Of a stretch of DNA of 64,000 bases, positions 42,280-50,510 are shown one piece after another. Source of the DNA: JAFKKS01 sp050187875 (lineage in GTDB: Bacteria; Pseudomonadota; Alphaproteobacteria; Rhizobiales; Xanthobacteraceae); the NCBI GenBank assembly GCA_050187875.1, contig JBFWXB010000025.1, forward strand, positions 1 to 64,000. The letters are read 5' to 3'. The number at the start of each line of letters is the position of its first letter. Position 1 is the first letter of the stretch. The notes beneath the pieces are model-generated. The model was given only the letters and a program-made list of their open reading frames with translations. It ran no database searches and was not told the origin of the DNA. The position numbers and the translations under genes were made by a program.

Positions 42280-43041
42280 TTAGCGCGGCGCCATGCGCAG
42301 CGCGCCGTCGATACGGATCACCTCGCCGTTGAGATAGCGGTTGGAGACGATATGCATCACTAGCGACGAAAACTCGCTCGGCTCGCCGAGGCGCACGGGG
42401 AAGGGCACCTGCTGGCCCAGACTCTGCTGCGCCGCTTCCGGCAGCGCCTTGAGCATTGGTGTCGCGAAGATGCCAGGCGCGATCGCGAGCACGCGGATGC
42501 CGAACTGGGCAAATTCGCGCGCCGCCGGCATGGTCAGCGCCGCGATGCCGCCTTTCGACGACGCATAGGCGGCCTGGCCGATCTGCCCCTCGAAGGCCGC
42601 GACGGACGCGACCGAAACGATGACGCCGCGCTCGTTGTCGGCAAGCGGCGTAAGCTTCGAGGCTTCGGCCCCGACGAGGCGCATCATATTGAACGAGCCG
42701 ATCAGGTTGATGCGAATGACGCGCTCGTAATCCGCGAGCGGCATCGGTCCGTCGCGGCCGACGATGCGTTTCGCCGGGCCGACGCCGGCGCAGTTGATCA
42801 GGATGCGAGCGGGGCCGTTCTTCTCGGTCGCCTCCTTCAGCGCGGCGACGGCGCTGTCGGAATCCGACACGTCGCATTTGATGGCGTGGCCGCCGATTTC
42901 CTTCGCGACCTTTTGCGCGGCGTCCATGTTGACGTCGAGCACAGCGACCTTGGCGCCGGCGCTCGCGAGTTGTGCCGCGGTCGACGCTCCCAATCCCGAG
43001 CCGCCACCGGTGACGACCGCCGCCTGTCCCTTCGGATCCAT
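42280..43041 (-). CDS. SDR-family 3-hydroxyacyl-CoA dehydrogenase-like oxidoreductase
   Basis: 253 aa classical short-chain dehydrogenase, close to the HSD17B10/type 2 3-hydroxyacyl-CoA dehydrogenase group. It has the cofactor motif VVTGGGSGLGAST, an Asp after beta-2 (VLDVN) indicating NAD(H) preference, NCAG, catalytic Ser in VSVASVAAFEGQIGQ, and YASSKGG with Tyr and Lys. It probably oxidises short-chain 3-hydroxyacyl-CoA, by family. It lies 99 bp from the AI-2E gene on the same strand. Confidence 0.88.
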   Translation of the reverse strand: MDPKGQAAVVTGGGSGLGASTAAQLASAGAKVAVLDVNMDAAQKVAKEIGGHAIKCDVSDSDSAVAALKEATEKNGPARILINCAGVGPAKRIVGRDGPMPLADYERVIRINLIGSFNMMRLVGAEASKLTPLADNERGVIVSVASVAAFEGQIGQAAYASSKGGIAALTMPAAREFAQFGIRVLAIAPGIFATPMLKALPEAAQQSLGQQVPFPVRLGEPSEFSSLVMHIVSNRYLNGEVIRIDGALRMAPR

Positions 43042-43098
43042 TTTACGCTCCCCTCAAATGCAAAAGCACGCGGCAAAGCCTGCGCGTCGTCCGCTGGC

Positions 43099-43170
43099 GT
43101 CATTGCCGGACTTGATCCGGCAATCCATCCTTTTCAAAAGATGGATGCCCGGGTCAAGCCCGGGCATGAC
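43099..43170. repeat. Intergenic palindromic repeat, family R2
   Basis: GTCATTGCCGGACTTGATCC at the left and GGTCAAGCCCGGGCATGAC at the right. It lies next to an R3 fragment in the same gap. Confidence 0.9.
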
Positions 43171-43192
43171 AGGAACGGCGCTTCTCAATCTT

Positions 43193-43232
43193 GTCATTCC
43201 GGACTTGCCGCTTCGCGGCAATCCGGAATGAC
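43193..43232. repeat. Short repeat related to family R3
   Basis: GTCATTCCGGACTTGCCGC pairs with GCGGCAATCCGGAATGAC, a 40-bp palindrome with the same ends as the R3 element at 3893-3998. Confidence 0.75.
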
Positions 43233-43237
43233 GGGCC

Positions 43238-44203
43238 TCACGCCCCGATTACCCGCACCGGCGCGCCGTCGACGAAGGCGCGGATGTCCTCGACCGTGTC
43301 TCCGTAGAAGATCCGGTACATCTGTTCGGTGACGTAGCCGAGATGCGGGGTCAGAACGACGTTCGGCAGGGTGCGCAGCGGGTGGTCGCGCGGCAGCGGC
43401 TCGGTGTCGTAGACGTCGATGCCAGCGCCGGCGATCGTCTTCCTGCGCAAGGCGTCGATCAGGTCGGCTTCCTTCACGATCGGCCCGCGCGAGGTGTTGA
43501 TGAGGTAGGCGGTCGGCTTCATCAGCGCGAGCTCAGCGGAGCCGATGAGCCCGCGCGAGCGGTCGCCCAGTACGAGATGGATGCTGACGAAGTCGGATTG
43601 CTTTAACAGCTCCTCCTTCGTGGCGTACTCGGCGCCGCCTTCCTTCGCCTTCTCCGGCGTCAAGTTCGGGCTCCAGGCGAGCACCTTCATGCCGAAGGCG
43701 CGGCCGAAGCCGGCAACACGCGAGCCGAGCTTGCCAAGACCGAGGATGCCGAGCGTCGAGCCATGAAGCTCGAGGCCGATCGTTGTCTGCCAGGGCTCGC
43801 CGGCCTTCATGCGCGCATCCTCGAAGCTGATTGAGCGCGCGAGATCGAGGACGAGCCCGAAGGCGAGCTCCGCCGTATGGTGCGGTCCGGCGCGGGTGCC
43901 GCAGACGGGGATGCCGCGCTCGGCGGCCGCCTTCATGTCGATCGAGGCGTTGCGGCCGGAGGTCGTGACGATGAGCTTCAGCTTCGGCAACGCCTCGATG
44001 ATCTTGCGCGGGAGCGGCGTGCGCTCGCGCATCACGCAGACGATCTCGAAATCCTTCAGTGCCGCGATAACCGCATCGGCGTCGCCGAGCCGTTTGTTGA
44101 AGACGATGACGTCGACGTCCGGCCGCAGCGCCGACCAGTCGGCCATTTTCAGCGCCACGTTTTGATAATCGTCGAGCACGGCGCAACGCAAACGCAGAGG
44201 CAT
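43238..44203 (-). CDS. D-isomer-specific 2-hydroxyacid dehydrogenase
   Basis: 321 aa. The Rossmann motif LGILGLGKLGSRVAGFGRAF lies in the middle. The family signatures GLVLDLARSISFEDA and NTSRGPIVKEADLIDAL (catalytic Arg), YDTEPLPRDHPLRTLPNVVL (catalytic Glu) and LTPHLGYVTEQM (catalytic His) are present. It is NAD(P)H-dependent and reduces 2-oxoacids such as glyoxylate or hydroxypyruvate; the exact substrate is not decided. It is divergent from the TRAP transporter genes across 151 bp, which suggests shared regulation. Confidence 0.9.
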   Translation of the reverse strand: MPLRLRCAVLDDYQNVALKMADWSALRPDVDVIVFNKRLGDADAVIAALKDFEIVCVMRERTPLPRKIIEALPKLKLIVTTSGRNASIDMKAAAERGIPVCGTRAGPHHTAELAFGLVLDLARSISFEDARMKAGEPWQTTIGLELHGSTLGILGLGKLGSRVAGFGRAFGMKVLAWSPNLTPEKAKEGGAEYATKEELLKQSDFVSIHLVLGDRSRGLIGSAELALMKPTAYLINTSRGPIVKEADLIDALRRKTIAGAGIDVYDTEPLPRDHPLRTLPNVVLTPHLGYVTEQMYRIFYGDTVEDIRAFVDGAPVRVIGA

Positions 44204-44268
44204 TGGCGATTCTCTCGGCCATGGGGGAGGGCAGCAGAAAGTATAGTTGCTTGATTTCGCGGTCTACA

Positions 44269-44295
44269 TTTGCATTCATGCGTTCCGCGTGCAAA
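44269..44295. promoter_or_regulatory. Inverted repeat in the dehydrogenase/TRAP divergent region
   Basis: TTTGCA and TGCAAA are inverted repeats 15 bases apart with a smaller GCG/CGC symmetry inside, about 60 bases before the dctP-like ATG. Candidate operator; no regulator gene is adjacent. Confidence 0.3.
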
Positions 44296-44354
44296 CGCCA
44301 CCATGGCACATACTGCAATGCGTTACGACAATAACGAAAATGGGAGAAACGCTC

Positions 44355-45335
44355 ATGATCCGACTTCGCACGGCATTGTCTCTATTGGCCGCGCTCGCGT
44401 TGTCCGCGACAGCCGCGCATGCGCAGACCGAGATCAAATTCGGCCATGTCGGTGAGCCGGGTTCGCTGCTCGACAGGTCGTCCCAGGAATTCGCCAAGCG
44501 CGTGAACGCGAAGCTCGGCGACAAGGCGAAGGTCGTCGTTTACGGCTCTAGCCAACTGGGCAGCGACTCCGACTTGATGAAGAAGCTCAGGCTTGGAACG
44601 ATCGATCTGGCGCTGCCGTCGACCGTATTTTCCTCGCAGGTTCCACTCTTCGGCCTCTTTGAGATGCCGTACCTGGTCAAGGATCGCGACCACATGGCGC
44701 GCATCCGCGATCAAATCGTCATGCCGAGCATGGTGCCAGTGGCTCTCAAGGCCGGCTATCGCATCATCGGCGTGTGGGAGAACGGTTTTCGCCAGATTAC
44801 CAACAACAAGCATCCGATCAAAACGCCAGAAGATTTGAAGGGCATCAAGCTGCGCGTGCCGAAAGGCGAATGGCGCGTCAAGATGTTTCAGGCCTATGGC
44901 GCGACGCCGAGTCCGCTCGCGTTCTCGGAGGTGTTCGTTGCCTTGCAGACCGGCGTCATGGACGGCCAGGAAAACCCACTGGCACAGATCGATTCGGCAC
45001 GGTTCTACGAAGTGCAGAAGTATCTTTCCATGACCGGTCACGTTTACACGCCGTCCTATGTCACCGCAGGACGAAGCTGGGATCGGCTGCCCGAAGATGT
45101 CCGAAAAATCCTGGAGGACACGGCAAAGGAGATGCAGCCCGTGGCGCTCAAGATGGGCGCCGAGATGGACGAAGAGTTGCTGAAAAAAATGAAGGCCGGC
45201 GGTATAGCGATAAACGAAGCCGACAAGGATGCCTTCATCAAGGCCAGCGGGACGATCTACAAGGCGTTCGCCGAACAGGTGCCGGAAGGCAAACCGCTGA
45301 TCGACAAGGCGCTGGCGCTCGGCAAGGGCTCCTGA
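44355..45335 (+). CDS. TRAP transporter substrate-binding protein (DctP family)
   Basis: Periplasmic receptor. The ATG at 44355 gives 326 aa, with GGGAGAAA upstream and a signal peptide LRTALSLLAALALSATAAHA. The mature start is QTEIKFGHVGEPGSLLDRSS. The DctP signature Arg region KLRVPKGEWRVKMFQAYGAT and VMDGQENPLAQIDSARFYEV are present. Substrates are usually carboxylates bound through that Arg. It is followed by dctQ and dctM genes, so the tripartite system is complete. Neighbouring enzymes suggest a 2-hydroxyacid or related acid. Confidence 0.93.
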   Translation: MIRLRTALSLLAALALSATAAHAQTEIKFGHVGEPGSLLDRSSQEFAKRVNAKLGDKAKVVVYGSSQLGSDSDLMKKLRLGTIDLALPSTVFSSQVPLFGLFEMPYLVKDRDHMARIRDQIVMPSMVPVALKAGYRIIGVWENGFRQITNNKHPIKTPEDLKGIKLRVPKGEWRVKMFQAYGATPSPLAFSEVFVALQTGVMDGQENPLAQIDSARFYEVQKYLSMTGHVYTPSYVTAGRSWDRLPEDVRKILEDTAKEMQPVALKMGAEMDEELLKKMKAGGIAINEADKDAFIKASGTIYKAFAEQVPEGKPLIDKALALGKGS

Positions 45336-45340
45336 TCCGG

Positions 45341-45374
45341 GAAGCGGGCCGGCCTTTCCGGCCCGCACCGCTTC
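45341..45374 (+). terminator. Intercistronic hairpin after dctP (attenuator-like)
   Basis: GCGGGCCGG pairs with CCGGCCCGC over 9 bp with a 5-base loop, and GAAGC/GCTTC extend the symmetry outside. Only weak T-richness follows. Such hairpins often protect abundant binding-protein mRNA and reduce downstream expression; that is inference here. Confidence 0.5.
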
Positions 45375-45402
45375 GTGTTTCATTATAGGGGGTCTTGCGA
45401 CC

Positions 45403-45972
45403 ATGCAGGCCGTGCGCGCCGCATTCGAGCGGTTGCTTGAAACGATCGTCATTGCCTTGATCGTCGTGCTCACGGCGCTCGTCATTGCCGGATTTCTCTT
45501 CCGATATCTCGGATATCCGCTGGTGTGGTACGACGAATTGGCATCCGTCGGACTGGTCTGGCTGACCTACTACGGCTCCGCACTCGCAGCTTTGCGTGGC
45601 GCCCATATCGGCGTGCCGGGCCTTGTCAACGCGATGCCGCCACGGCTTCGGGTCGTCGTCGTTCTCGTTGCCGAAGCCTGCGTTCTTTTCTTTTTCGTCG
45701 TGCTGGCGACCGCGGGTGTCGAGGTGTTGCAGGTGCTGGCGGGCGACTCCATGGTCAGTCTGCGCTGGGTTCCCTTGCAAATCACTCAATCTGCTATCCC
45801 GATCGGCGCCGTGCTGTTCATCATCGCCGAGATCTTGCGCTTCCCGCGACTGATGCGCGACGCGCGCGGCTCCGGCTTCATCGACACCGAGATGATCGAG
45901 GCGATGGCGCATGGCGCGCCGCCAACGCCGCCAACGCCGCCGGCGGGCCCCGCCGGGGAGGCGCGGCCATGA
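45403..45972 (+). CDS. TRAP transporter small permease (DctQ family)
   Basis: 189 aa with four hydrophobic segments (IVIALIVVLTALVIAGFLF; WLTYYGSALAALRG region; VVLVAEACVLFFFVVLAT; IPIGAVLFIIAEILRF). WYDELASVGLVWLTYYG is the family signature. The C-terminal about 20 residues are Pro/Ala-rich. The stop overlaps the dctM ATG (ATGA), showing tight coupling. It forms the membrane complex with DctM. Confidence 0.9.
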   Translation: MQAVRAAFERLLETIVIALIVVLTALVIAGFLFRYLGYPLVWYDELASVGLVWLTYYGSALAALRGAHIGVPGLVNAMPPRLRVVVVLVAEACVLFFFVVLATAGVEVLQVLAGDSMVSLRWVPLQITQSAIPIGAVLFIIAEILRFPRLMRDARGSGFIDTEMIEAMAHGAPPTPPTPPAGPAGEARP

Positions 45973-47255
45973 CCATCACGCTGATGCTGATCAGCATGCT
46001 GGCGCTCGCGCTGATCAATGTGCCGATTGCAGTTGCGCTCGGCCTCGTCGCAATGATCGCGATCTGGGTCACGCAAGGCTCGAGCATGCTCGTCAACACT
46101 GCGCTCGTCATGTTCGACGGCGCGTCGAGCTTTCCACTGCTCGCGATCCCGCTCTTCATCCTCGCCGGCGCGATCATGAACGCGTCGTCGATCTCGCGGC
46201 GTCTGATCGCGTTCGCCTCCGCGCTGGTCGGCTTCGTGCGTGGCGGCCTGTCGATGGTCGCAATCGGCGCTTCGGTCTTCTTCGCGGAAATCTCGGGCTC
46301 GGCCGTCGCCGATGTTGCGGCGCTCGGCACCATCCTCATTCCGGCGATGAAGCGGCGCGGCTATTCGAAGGAATGCGCGGCGGCGGTGGTTTCGTCATCG
46401 GCCAGCCTCGCGATCATCATCCCGCCGTCGATTCCGATGATCCTCTATGCGGTGATGGCGCAGACGTCGGTCGTGAAGCTTTTCGTCGCCGGCATCGTGC
46501 CGGGGCTGATCGGCGCGATCGGGCTCGCCATCGCGGCCTATTGGCAGGCAGTGCGATACAATTTCCCGATCGAGGAGAAGTTCCAGCTCGCGCGCGTCGT
46601 GCAGACGTTCAAGGAAGCGATCTGGGCGTTCGTCCTGCCGATTGCGATCCTCGGCTCAATCTTCGGCGGGATCGTCACGGCGACCGAGGGCGCCGGCATG
46701 GCGGTCCTCGCAGCGCTGTTCATCGGGCTTGTGATCTACCGCGACATCGATCTCAAGGAGCTGCGCAAGGCGTGTGTCGACGGCGGCATCCAGACTGCCG
46801 TGGTGATGCTTCTGGTCGCAAGCTCCGCGCTGATCGGCACCTTCCTCACGGAAGCGCAGCTGCCGCAGAAGCTGGCGACGGGCATCACCGGCCTCACGGA
46901 GAACAAATACGTCGTCCTGCTGCTGTTGAACTTTGCTTTCTTGGTGCTCGGGATGTTCCTGCACTCGGCGGCGGCGATCATCCTCGTCATTCCGATCGTG
47001 ATGCCGATGGTCAACGCGGTCGGCATCGATCCCATTCACTTCGGGCTCGTGGTGACGCTCAATCTCGCGATCGGGCAGCAGACGCCGCCGGTCGCGAGCG
47101 TGCTCATGGCGGCCTCCGCCATCGCCAAAGCGGACATCTGGCAGACGACGAAGGTCAACCTGCCGTTCATCTTCGCGCTACTCGTCGTGCTGGTGTTGAG
47201 CACCTATGTGCCGATCGTCTCGCTTGGTCTCGTGCATTTCTTTTACGGAGGGTGA
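45969..47255 (+). CDS. TRAP transporter large permease (DctM family)
   Basis: 428 aa from the ATG at 45969; about twelve hydrophobic segments. Typical motifs are FPLLAIPLFILAGAIMNAS, EISGSAVADVAALGTILIPA, AAVVSSSASLAIIIPPSIPM and QQTPPVASVLMAASAIAK. It is the ion-coupled transport subunit. The upstream open frame overlaps dctQ and is not coding. It is followed by an R1 repeat and the convergent FAD/FeS dehydrogenase gene. Confidence 0.95.
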   Translation: MTITLMLISMLALALINVPIAVALGLVAMIAIWVTQGSSMLVNTALVMFDGASSFPLLAIPLFILAGAIMNASSISRRLIAFASALVGFVRGGLSMVAIGASVFFAEISGSAVADVAALGTILIPAMKRRGYSKECAAAVVSSSASLAIIIPPSIPMILYAVMAQTSVVKLFVAGIVPGLIGAIGLAIAAYWQAVRYNFPIEEKFQLARVVQTFKEAIWAFVLPIAILGSIFGGIVTATEGAGMAVLAALFIGLVIYRDIDLKELRKACVDGGIQTAVVMLLVASSALIGTFLTEAQLPQKLATGITGLTENKYVVLLLLNFAFLVLGMFLHSAAAIILVIPIVMPMVNAVGIDPIHFGLVVTLNLAIGQQTPPVASVLMAASAIAKADIWQTTKVNLPFIFALLVVLVLSTYVPIVSLGLVHFFYGG

Positions 47256-47270
47256 GACGCATGTTGAGGT

Positions 47271-47361
47271 GTCGTCCCCGCGAAGGCGGGGACCCAGTAA
47301 CCCCGGCCGAGCGAAATGACGCAGACCGGGAATACTCGATGCCCGCCTTCGCGGGCATGAC
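47271..47361. repeat. Intergenic palindromic repeat, family R1
   Basis: Starts GTCGTCCCCGCGAAGGCGG and ends CGCGGGCATGAC. It separates the convergent dctM-type gene and the large dehydrogenase gene. Confidence 0.9.
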
Positions 47362-47370
47362 GATCGGCGG

Positions 47371-50300
47371 TTAAGCGGTCCGCTCGTCGCTCAAGCATTC
47401 CGCCAGCACGCGCACGACATGCACGGCGTTACGGCCGGCGCCGTCGTGGATCTGATGCCGGCATGACGTGCCGTCGGCGACGATGATCGCGTCGTCCTCG
47501 GCCTTGCGGACCGCAGGCAGGAGCGAGAGTTCCGCCATCGCCTGCGAGACGTCGATGGTATCGGCGGCGTAGCCGAAGGCGCCGGCCATGCCGCAGCAGC
47601 TTGAATCGATCGTCTCGACGGCGAGATCGGGGACGAGCTTCAAGACCTTCTCCACCGCGCCCATGGCGCCAAAGGCTTTCTGATGGCAATGGCCGTGGAG
47701 GAGCGCGCGCTTGCGTGCCGCGCGCAGCGGCAAGTCGAGCTTCTTTTCCTCCGCTTCGCGTGCGAGGAATTCCTCGACCAGGAATGTCTGCGCGGCTGCC
47801 CCTTTGACGGCGTCGCCCGGCAGCATCGCCGGGATTTCGTCGCGGAAGGTGAAGAGGCAGCTCGGCTCGAGCCCGAGGATCGGGACGCCGCGTTCCAGAA
47901 ATGGCGCGAACGCGGCGAGCGTGCGCTCGGCTTCGCGCTTGGCTTCGTCGACGCGGCCGACGGAAAGGAACGTACGGCCGCAGCAAAGCGGGCGCGGGAT
48001 GCTGTCGTTCGGCGTTGCGACGGTCACGCGATATCCGGCGGCGTTGAGAACGGTTAGAGCGGCGCGCAGGTTTTCCGGCTCGAAATAGCGATTGAAGGTA
48101 TCGGCGAAGAGGACGACCTCTTTGCCTTCTGAAAGGGGGAGGTCGGACCGCGGAGCGGTCCGGGTGGGAGTCTCTTCGCTCTGGTCCGATAAACGCGACC
48201 CCCACCCCGACCGTCCCCCTTTTAGGGGGAGGGAGGCGCTTGCCTCCTCATCCCGGAACCAATCGCGCCGCCATTGCGGCAGCGTGCGCCGCGCGCTGAA
48301 CCCCGCGAGCGCCTCCGAGAGGACGGCACCGCCCGGAAGCTTGTCGCGCAGATTGAGAAGCCATGGCACGCGCGCCGTGAGCGGTGCGTAGCGCGGCAGC
48401 CAGCCAATAATACGATCACGCAGCGACAGTCCGTACTTCTGCGCCCGCGCCGCCTGCACCTCGATCTTCATGCGCGCCATGTCGACGCCCGTCGGGCATT
48501 CGCGCCGGCACGCTTTGCAGGAAACGCAAAGTTTCAGTGTGTCCGCGACCGCGTCGGAGGTGAAGGCGTCGGCGCCCAGCTGGCCGGAGATCGCAAGGCG
48601 CAGCGTGTTGGCGCGGCCGCGCGTCACGTCGCGCTCGTTGCGCGTCGCGCGGTAGGATGGGCACATCGCGCCGCCGGCGAGCTTGCGGCACGCGCCGTTG
48701 TTGTTACACATCTCGACGGCGCCCTGAAATCCTCCGGCGGCGCCGGGATAAGCGGACCAGTCGAGCGCGGGCTTTATTTGCGCCGGCTGATAATGCGGGC
48801 CGTAGCGGAAATTCTCCCGGTCATCGAACTTCGGCGCGCGCACGATCTTGCCGGGATTGAGGACGTGCGCCGGATCGAAGCGATCCTTTACCTCCTCGAA
48901 GGCGCGCACGAGCTTCGGGCCGAACATCGTTTCGTGGAACTCGGAGCGCACGAGGCCGTCGCCGTGCTCGCCAGAATGCGAGCCCTTGTATTCGCGCACC
49001 ATGGCGAAGGCTTCTTCGGCGATGGCGCGCATCGCCTTCACATCCTTGTCGAGCCGCAAATTGAGCACGGGCCGCACGTGCAGGCAGCCGACGGAGGCAT
49101 GCGCATACCAGGTGCCGCGCGTGCCGTGCTTCTCGAAGATATCAGTCAGCCGCGACGTATAATCGGCGAGATGCTCGAGCGGCACCGCGCAGTCCTCAAC
49201 GAAGGAGATCGGCTTTCGCGCCTCCTTCATCGACATCATGATGTTGAGGCCGGAGGTGCGGATATCGGCGATCGCCGTCTGCAGCGCCGGATCGAGCACA
49301 TCGACCACGCCGCCGTAATGCGCCCCGGTCTTGTCCCAGGCGAAGCCGAGATCGCCCATCTGCGCGTGCAGACGGCTAAGCTTGCGAGCGTTTTTCTCCT
49401 CGCCGTCGTCGAACTCGACGAGCAGGAGCGCTTGCGGCGCGCCGCGTACGAACTGCGCCAGCGTTGGGCGGAACATCGCGATCTCGCTCGCGAGGTCGAT
49501 CATGGTCGCGTCGACAAGCTCGACGGCGATGGGATTGAGCTTCACGAGGTGCTGCGCGGCATCCATCGCTTCGTGGAAGCTGCCGAAGTGGCAGACGCCG
49601 AGCGCGCGCTTGCCGAGCAACGGCCAGAGCTTGATCTCGATACGCTTGGAGAAGGCGAGGGTGCCTTCGGAGCCGACGAGGATATGCGCGAGATTGATCT
49701 CGTTGCGGCCGGGCACGAGCGCGTCGAGATTGTAGCCGCCGACGCGGCGCTGCACTTTCGGATAGCGCGCGGCGATCTCGTTCTTCTCGCGCGCGGCGAT
49801 GCCGAGGAGGTCTTGTGCGAGCGGCTTGAGCGGCGAGGATGCGGGAAGGTCCGAAAGGTCCGGTGCGACAGAACCGAAATGTGCCGCCGTCCCGTCGGTC
49901 AGCACCGCGTCCATCGACAGCGTGTTGTCGCGCATGGTTCCGTAGCGCAGGGAGCGCCCGCCGCAGGAATTGTTCGCCGCCATGCCGCCGATCGTGGCGC
50001 GCGAAGCGGTCGAGACGTCGACGGGGTACCAAAGCCCGTGCGCCTTCAGCGCACGGTTGAGCTCGTCGAGCACGATGCCGGGCTCGACCACGCAGCGGCG
50101 CCCCGCGACATCCAGCTCGACGATACGGTTGAGGTGCTTGCTGCAGTCGATGACCAGGCCGCTATTCATGGTCTGGCCGCTCTGCGAGGTGCCGCCGCCG
50201 CGGGCCAGCACATTGACGCCGGCATCGCGGGCGATGGCGAGGGCGCGCTCCGCTTCCTCGGTGCTCCGCGGGACGACCACGCCAGCCGGGATCATCTGGT

Positions 50301-50418
50301 AGTGGGAGGCGTCGGTGGCGTAGCGGCCACGGCTCGCGGGATCGAACAGGACGTCGCCCGTCGTCTCCGCGCGCAGCCGGCGTTCAAGGGCTGAAGACTG
50401 TTGCGTCACAATTGCCAA
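47371..50418 (-). CDS. FAD-binding oxidase / Fe-S protein fusion, YdiJ-type (D-2-hydroxyacid dehydrogenase)
   Basis: 1015 aa. Residues about 20-530 form the FAD-linked oxidase part with VNVLARGGGTSQSGQTMNSG (FAD binding) and GEHGDGLVRSEF near the active site. A Cys-rich part follows: CNNNGACRKLAGGAMCPSYR and LCVSCKACRRECPTGVDMAR. The C-terminal GlpC-like CCG domains contain RPLCCGRTFLSVG, LEPSCLFTFRDE and DSSCCGMAGAFGYA. E. coli YdiJ, the same layout and size, oxidises D-2-hydroxyglutarate. An in-frame R6 repeat lies in the linker near residue 740. Start is TTG 50418 or GTG 50409. Confidence 0.88.
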   Translation of the reverse strand: MAIVTQQSSALERRLRAETTGDVLFDPASRGRYATDASHYQMIPAGVVVPRSTEEAERALAIARDAGVNVLARGGGTSQSGQTMNSGLVIDCSKHLNRIVELDVAGRRCVVEPGIVLDELNRALKAHGLWYPVDVSTASRATIGGMAANNSCGGRSLRYGTMRDNTLSMDAVLTDGTAAHFGSVAPDLSDLPASSPLKPLAQDLLGIAAREKNEIAARYPKVQRRVGGYNLDALVPGRNEINLAHILVGSEGTLAFSKRIEIKLWPLLGKRALGVCHFGSFHEAMDAAQHLVKLNPIAVELVDATMIDLASEIAMFRPTLAQFVRGAPQALLLVEFDDGEEKNARKLSRLHAQMGDLGFAWDKTGAHYGGVVDVLDPALQTAIADIRTSGLNIMMSMKEARKPISFVEDCAVPLEHLADYTSRLTDIFEKHGTRGTWYAHASVGCLHVRPVLNLRLDKDVKAMRAIAEEAFAMVREYKGSHSGEHGDGLVRSEFHETMFGPKLVRAFEEVKDRFDPAHVLNPGKIVRAPKFDDRENFRYGPHYQPAQIKPALDWSAYPGAAGGFQGAVEMCNNNGACRKLAGGAMCPSYRATRNERDVTRGRANTLRLAISGQLGADAFTSDAVADTLKLCVSCKACRRECPTGVDMARMKIEVQAARAQKYGLSLRDRIIGWLPRYAPLTARVPWLLNLRDKLPGGAVLSEALAGFSARRTLPQWRRDWFRDEEASASLPLKGGRSGWGSRLSDQSEETPTRTAPRSDLPLSEGKEVVLFADTFNRYFEPENLRAALTVLNAAGYRVTVATPNDSIPRPLCCGRTFLSVGRVDEAKREAERTLAAFAPFLERGVPILGLEPSCLFTFRDEIPAMLPGDAVKGAAAQTFLVEEFLAREAEEKKLDLPLRAARKRALLHGHCHQKAFGAMGAVEKVLKLVPDLAVETIDSSCCGMAGAFGYAADTIDVSQAMAELSLLPAVRKAEDDAIIVADGTSCRHQIHDGAGRNAVHVVRVLAECLSDERTA
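48131..48234. repeat. Palindromic repeat family R6 inserted in frame inside a gene
   Basis: GAAAGGGGGAGGTCGGACC at one side and CCGACCGTCCCCCTTTT at the other, enclosing GACCCCCACC as in the intergenic copy at 17340. It adds about 35 Gly/Ser/Pro/Arg-rich residues (SLPLKGGRSGWGSRLSDQS and on) between the FeS and CCG parts of the dehydrogenase without breaking the frame. Confidence 0.8.
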
Positions 50419-50510
50419 AATGGACCGGAGGAGCGGCGGGCCGCGCGGACCTTGACTGTATCATGCATCCGGCCTTCATAACCGCAATTCACTCCCAGGA
50501 GGAACACGTC

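Noticed and set aside
48274..50394. Long plus-strand open frame (706 codons) opposite the YdiJ-type gene
   Set aside because: Antisense shadow with Arg/Ala/His-rich low-complexity translation; the minus strand shows FAD and Fe-S motifs.
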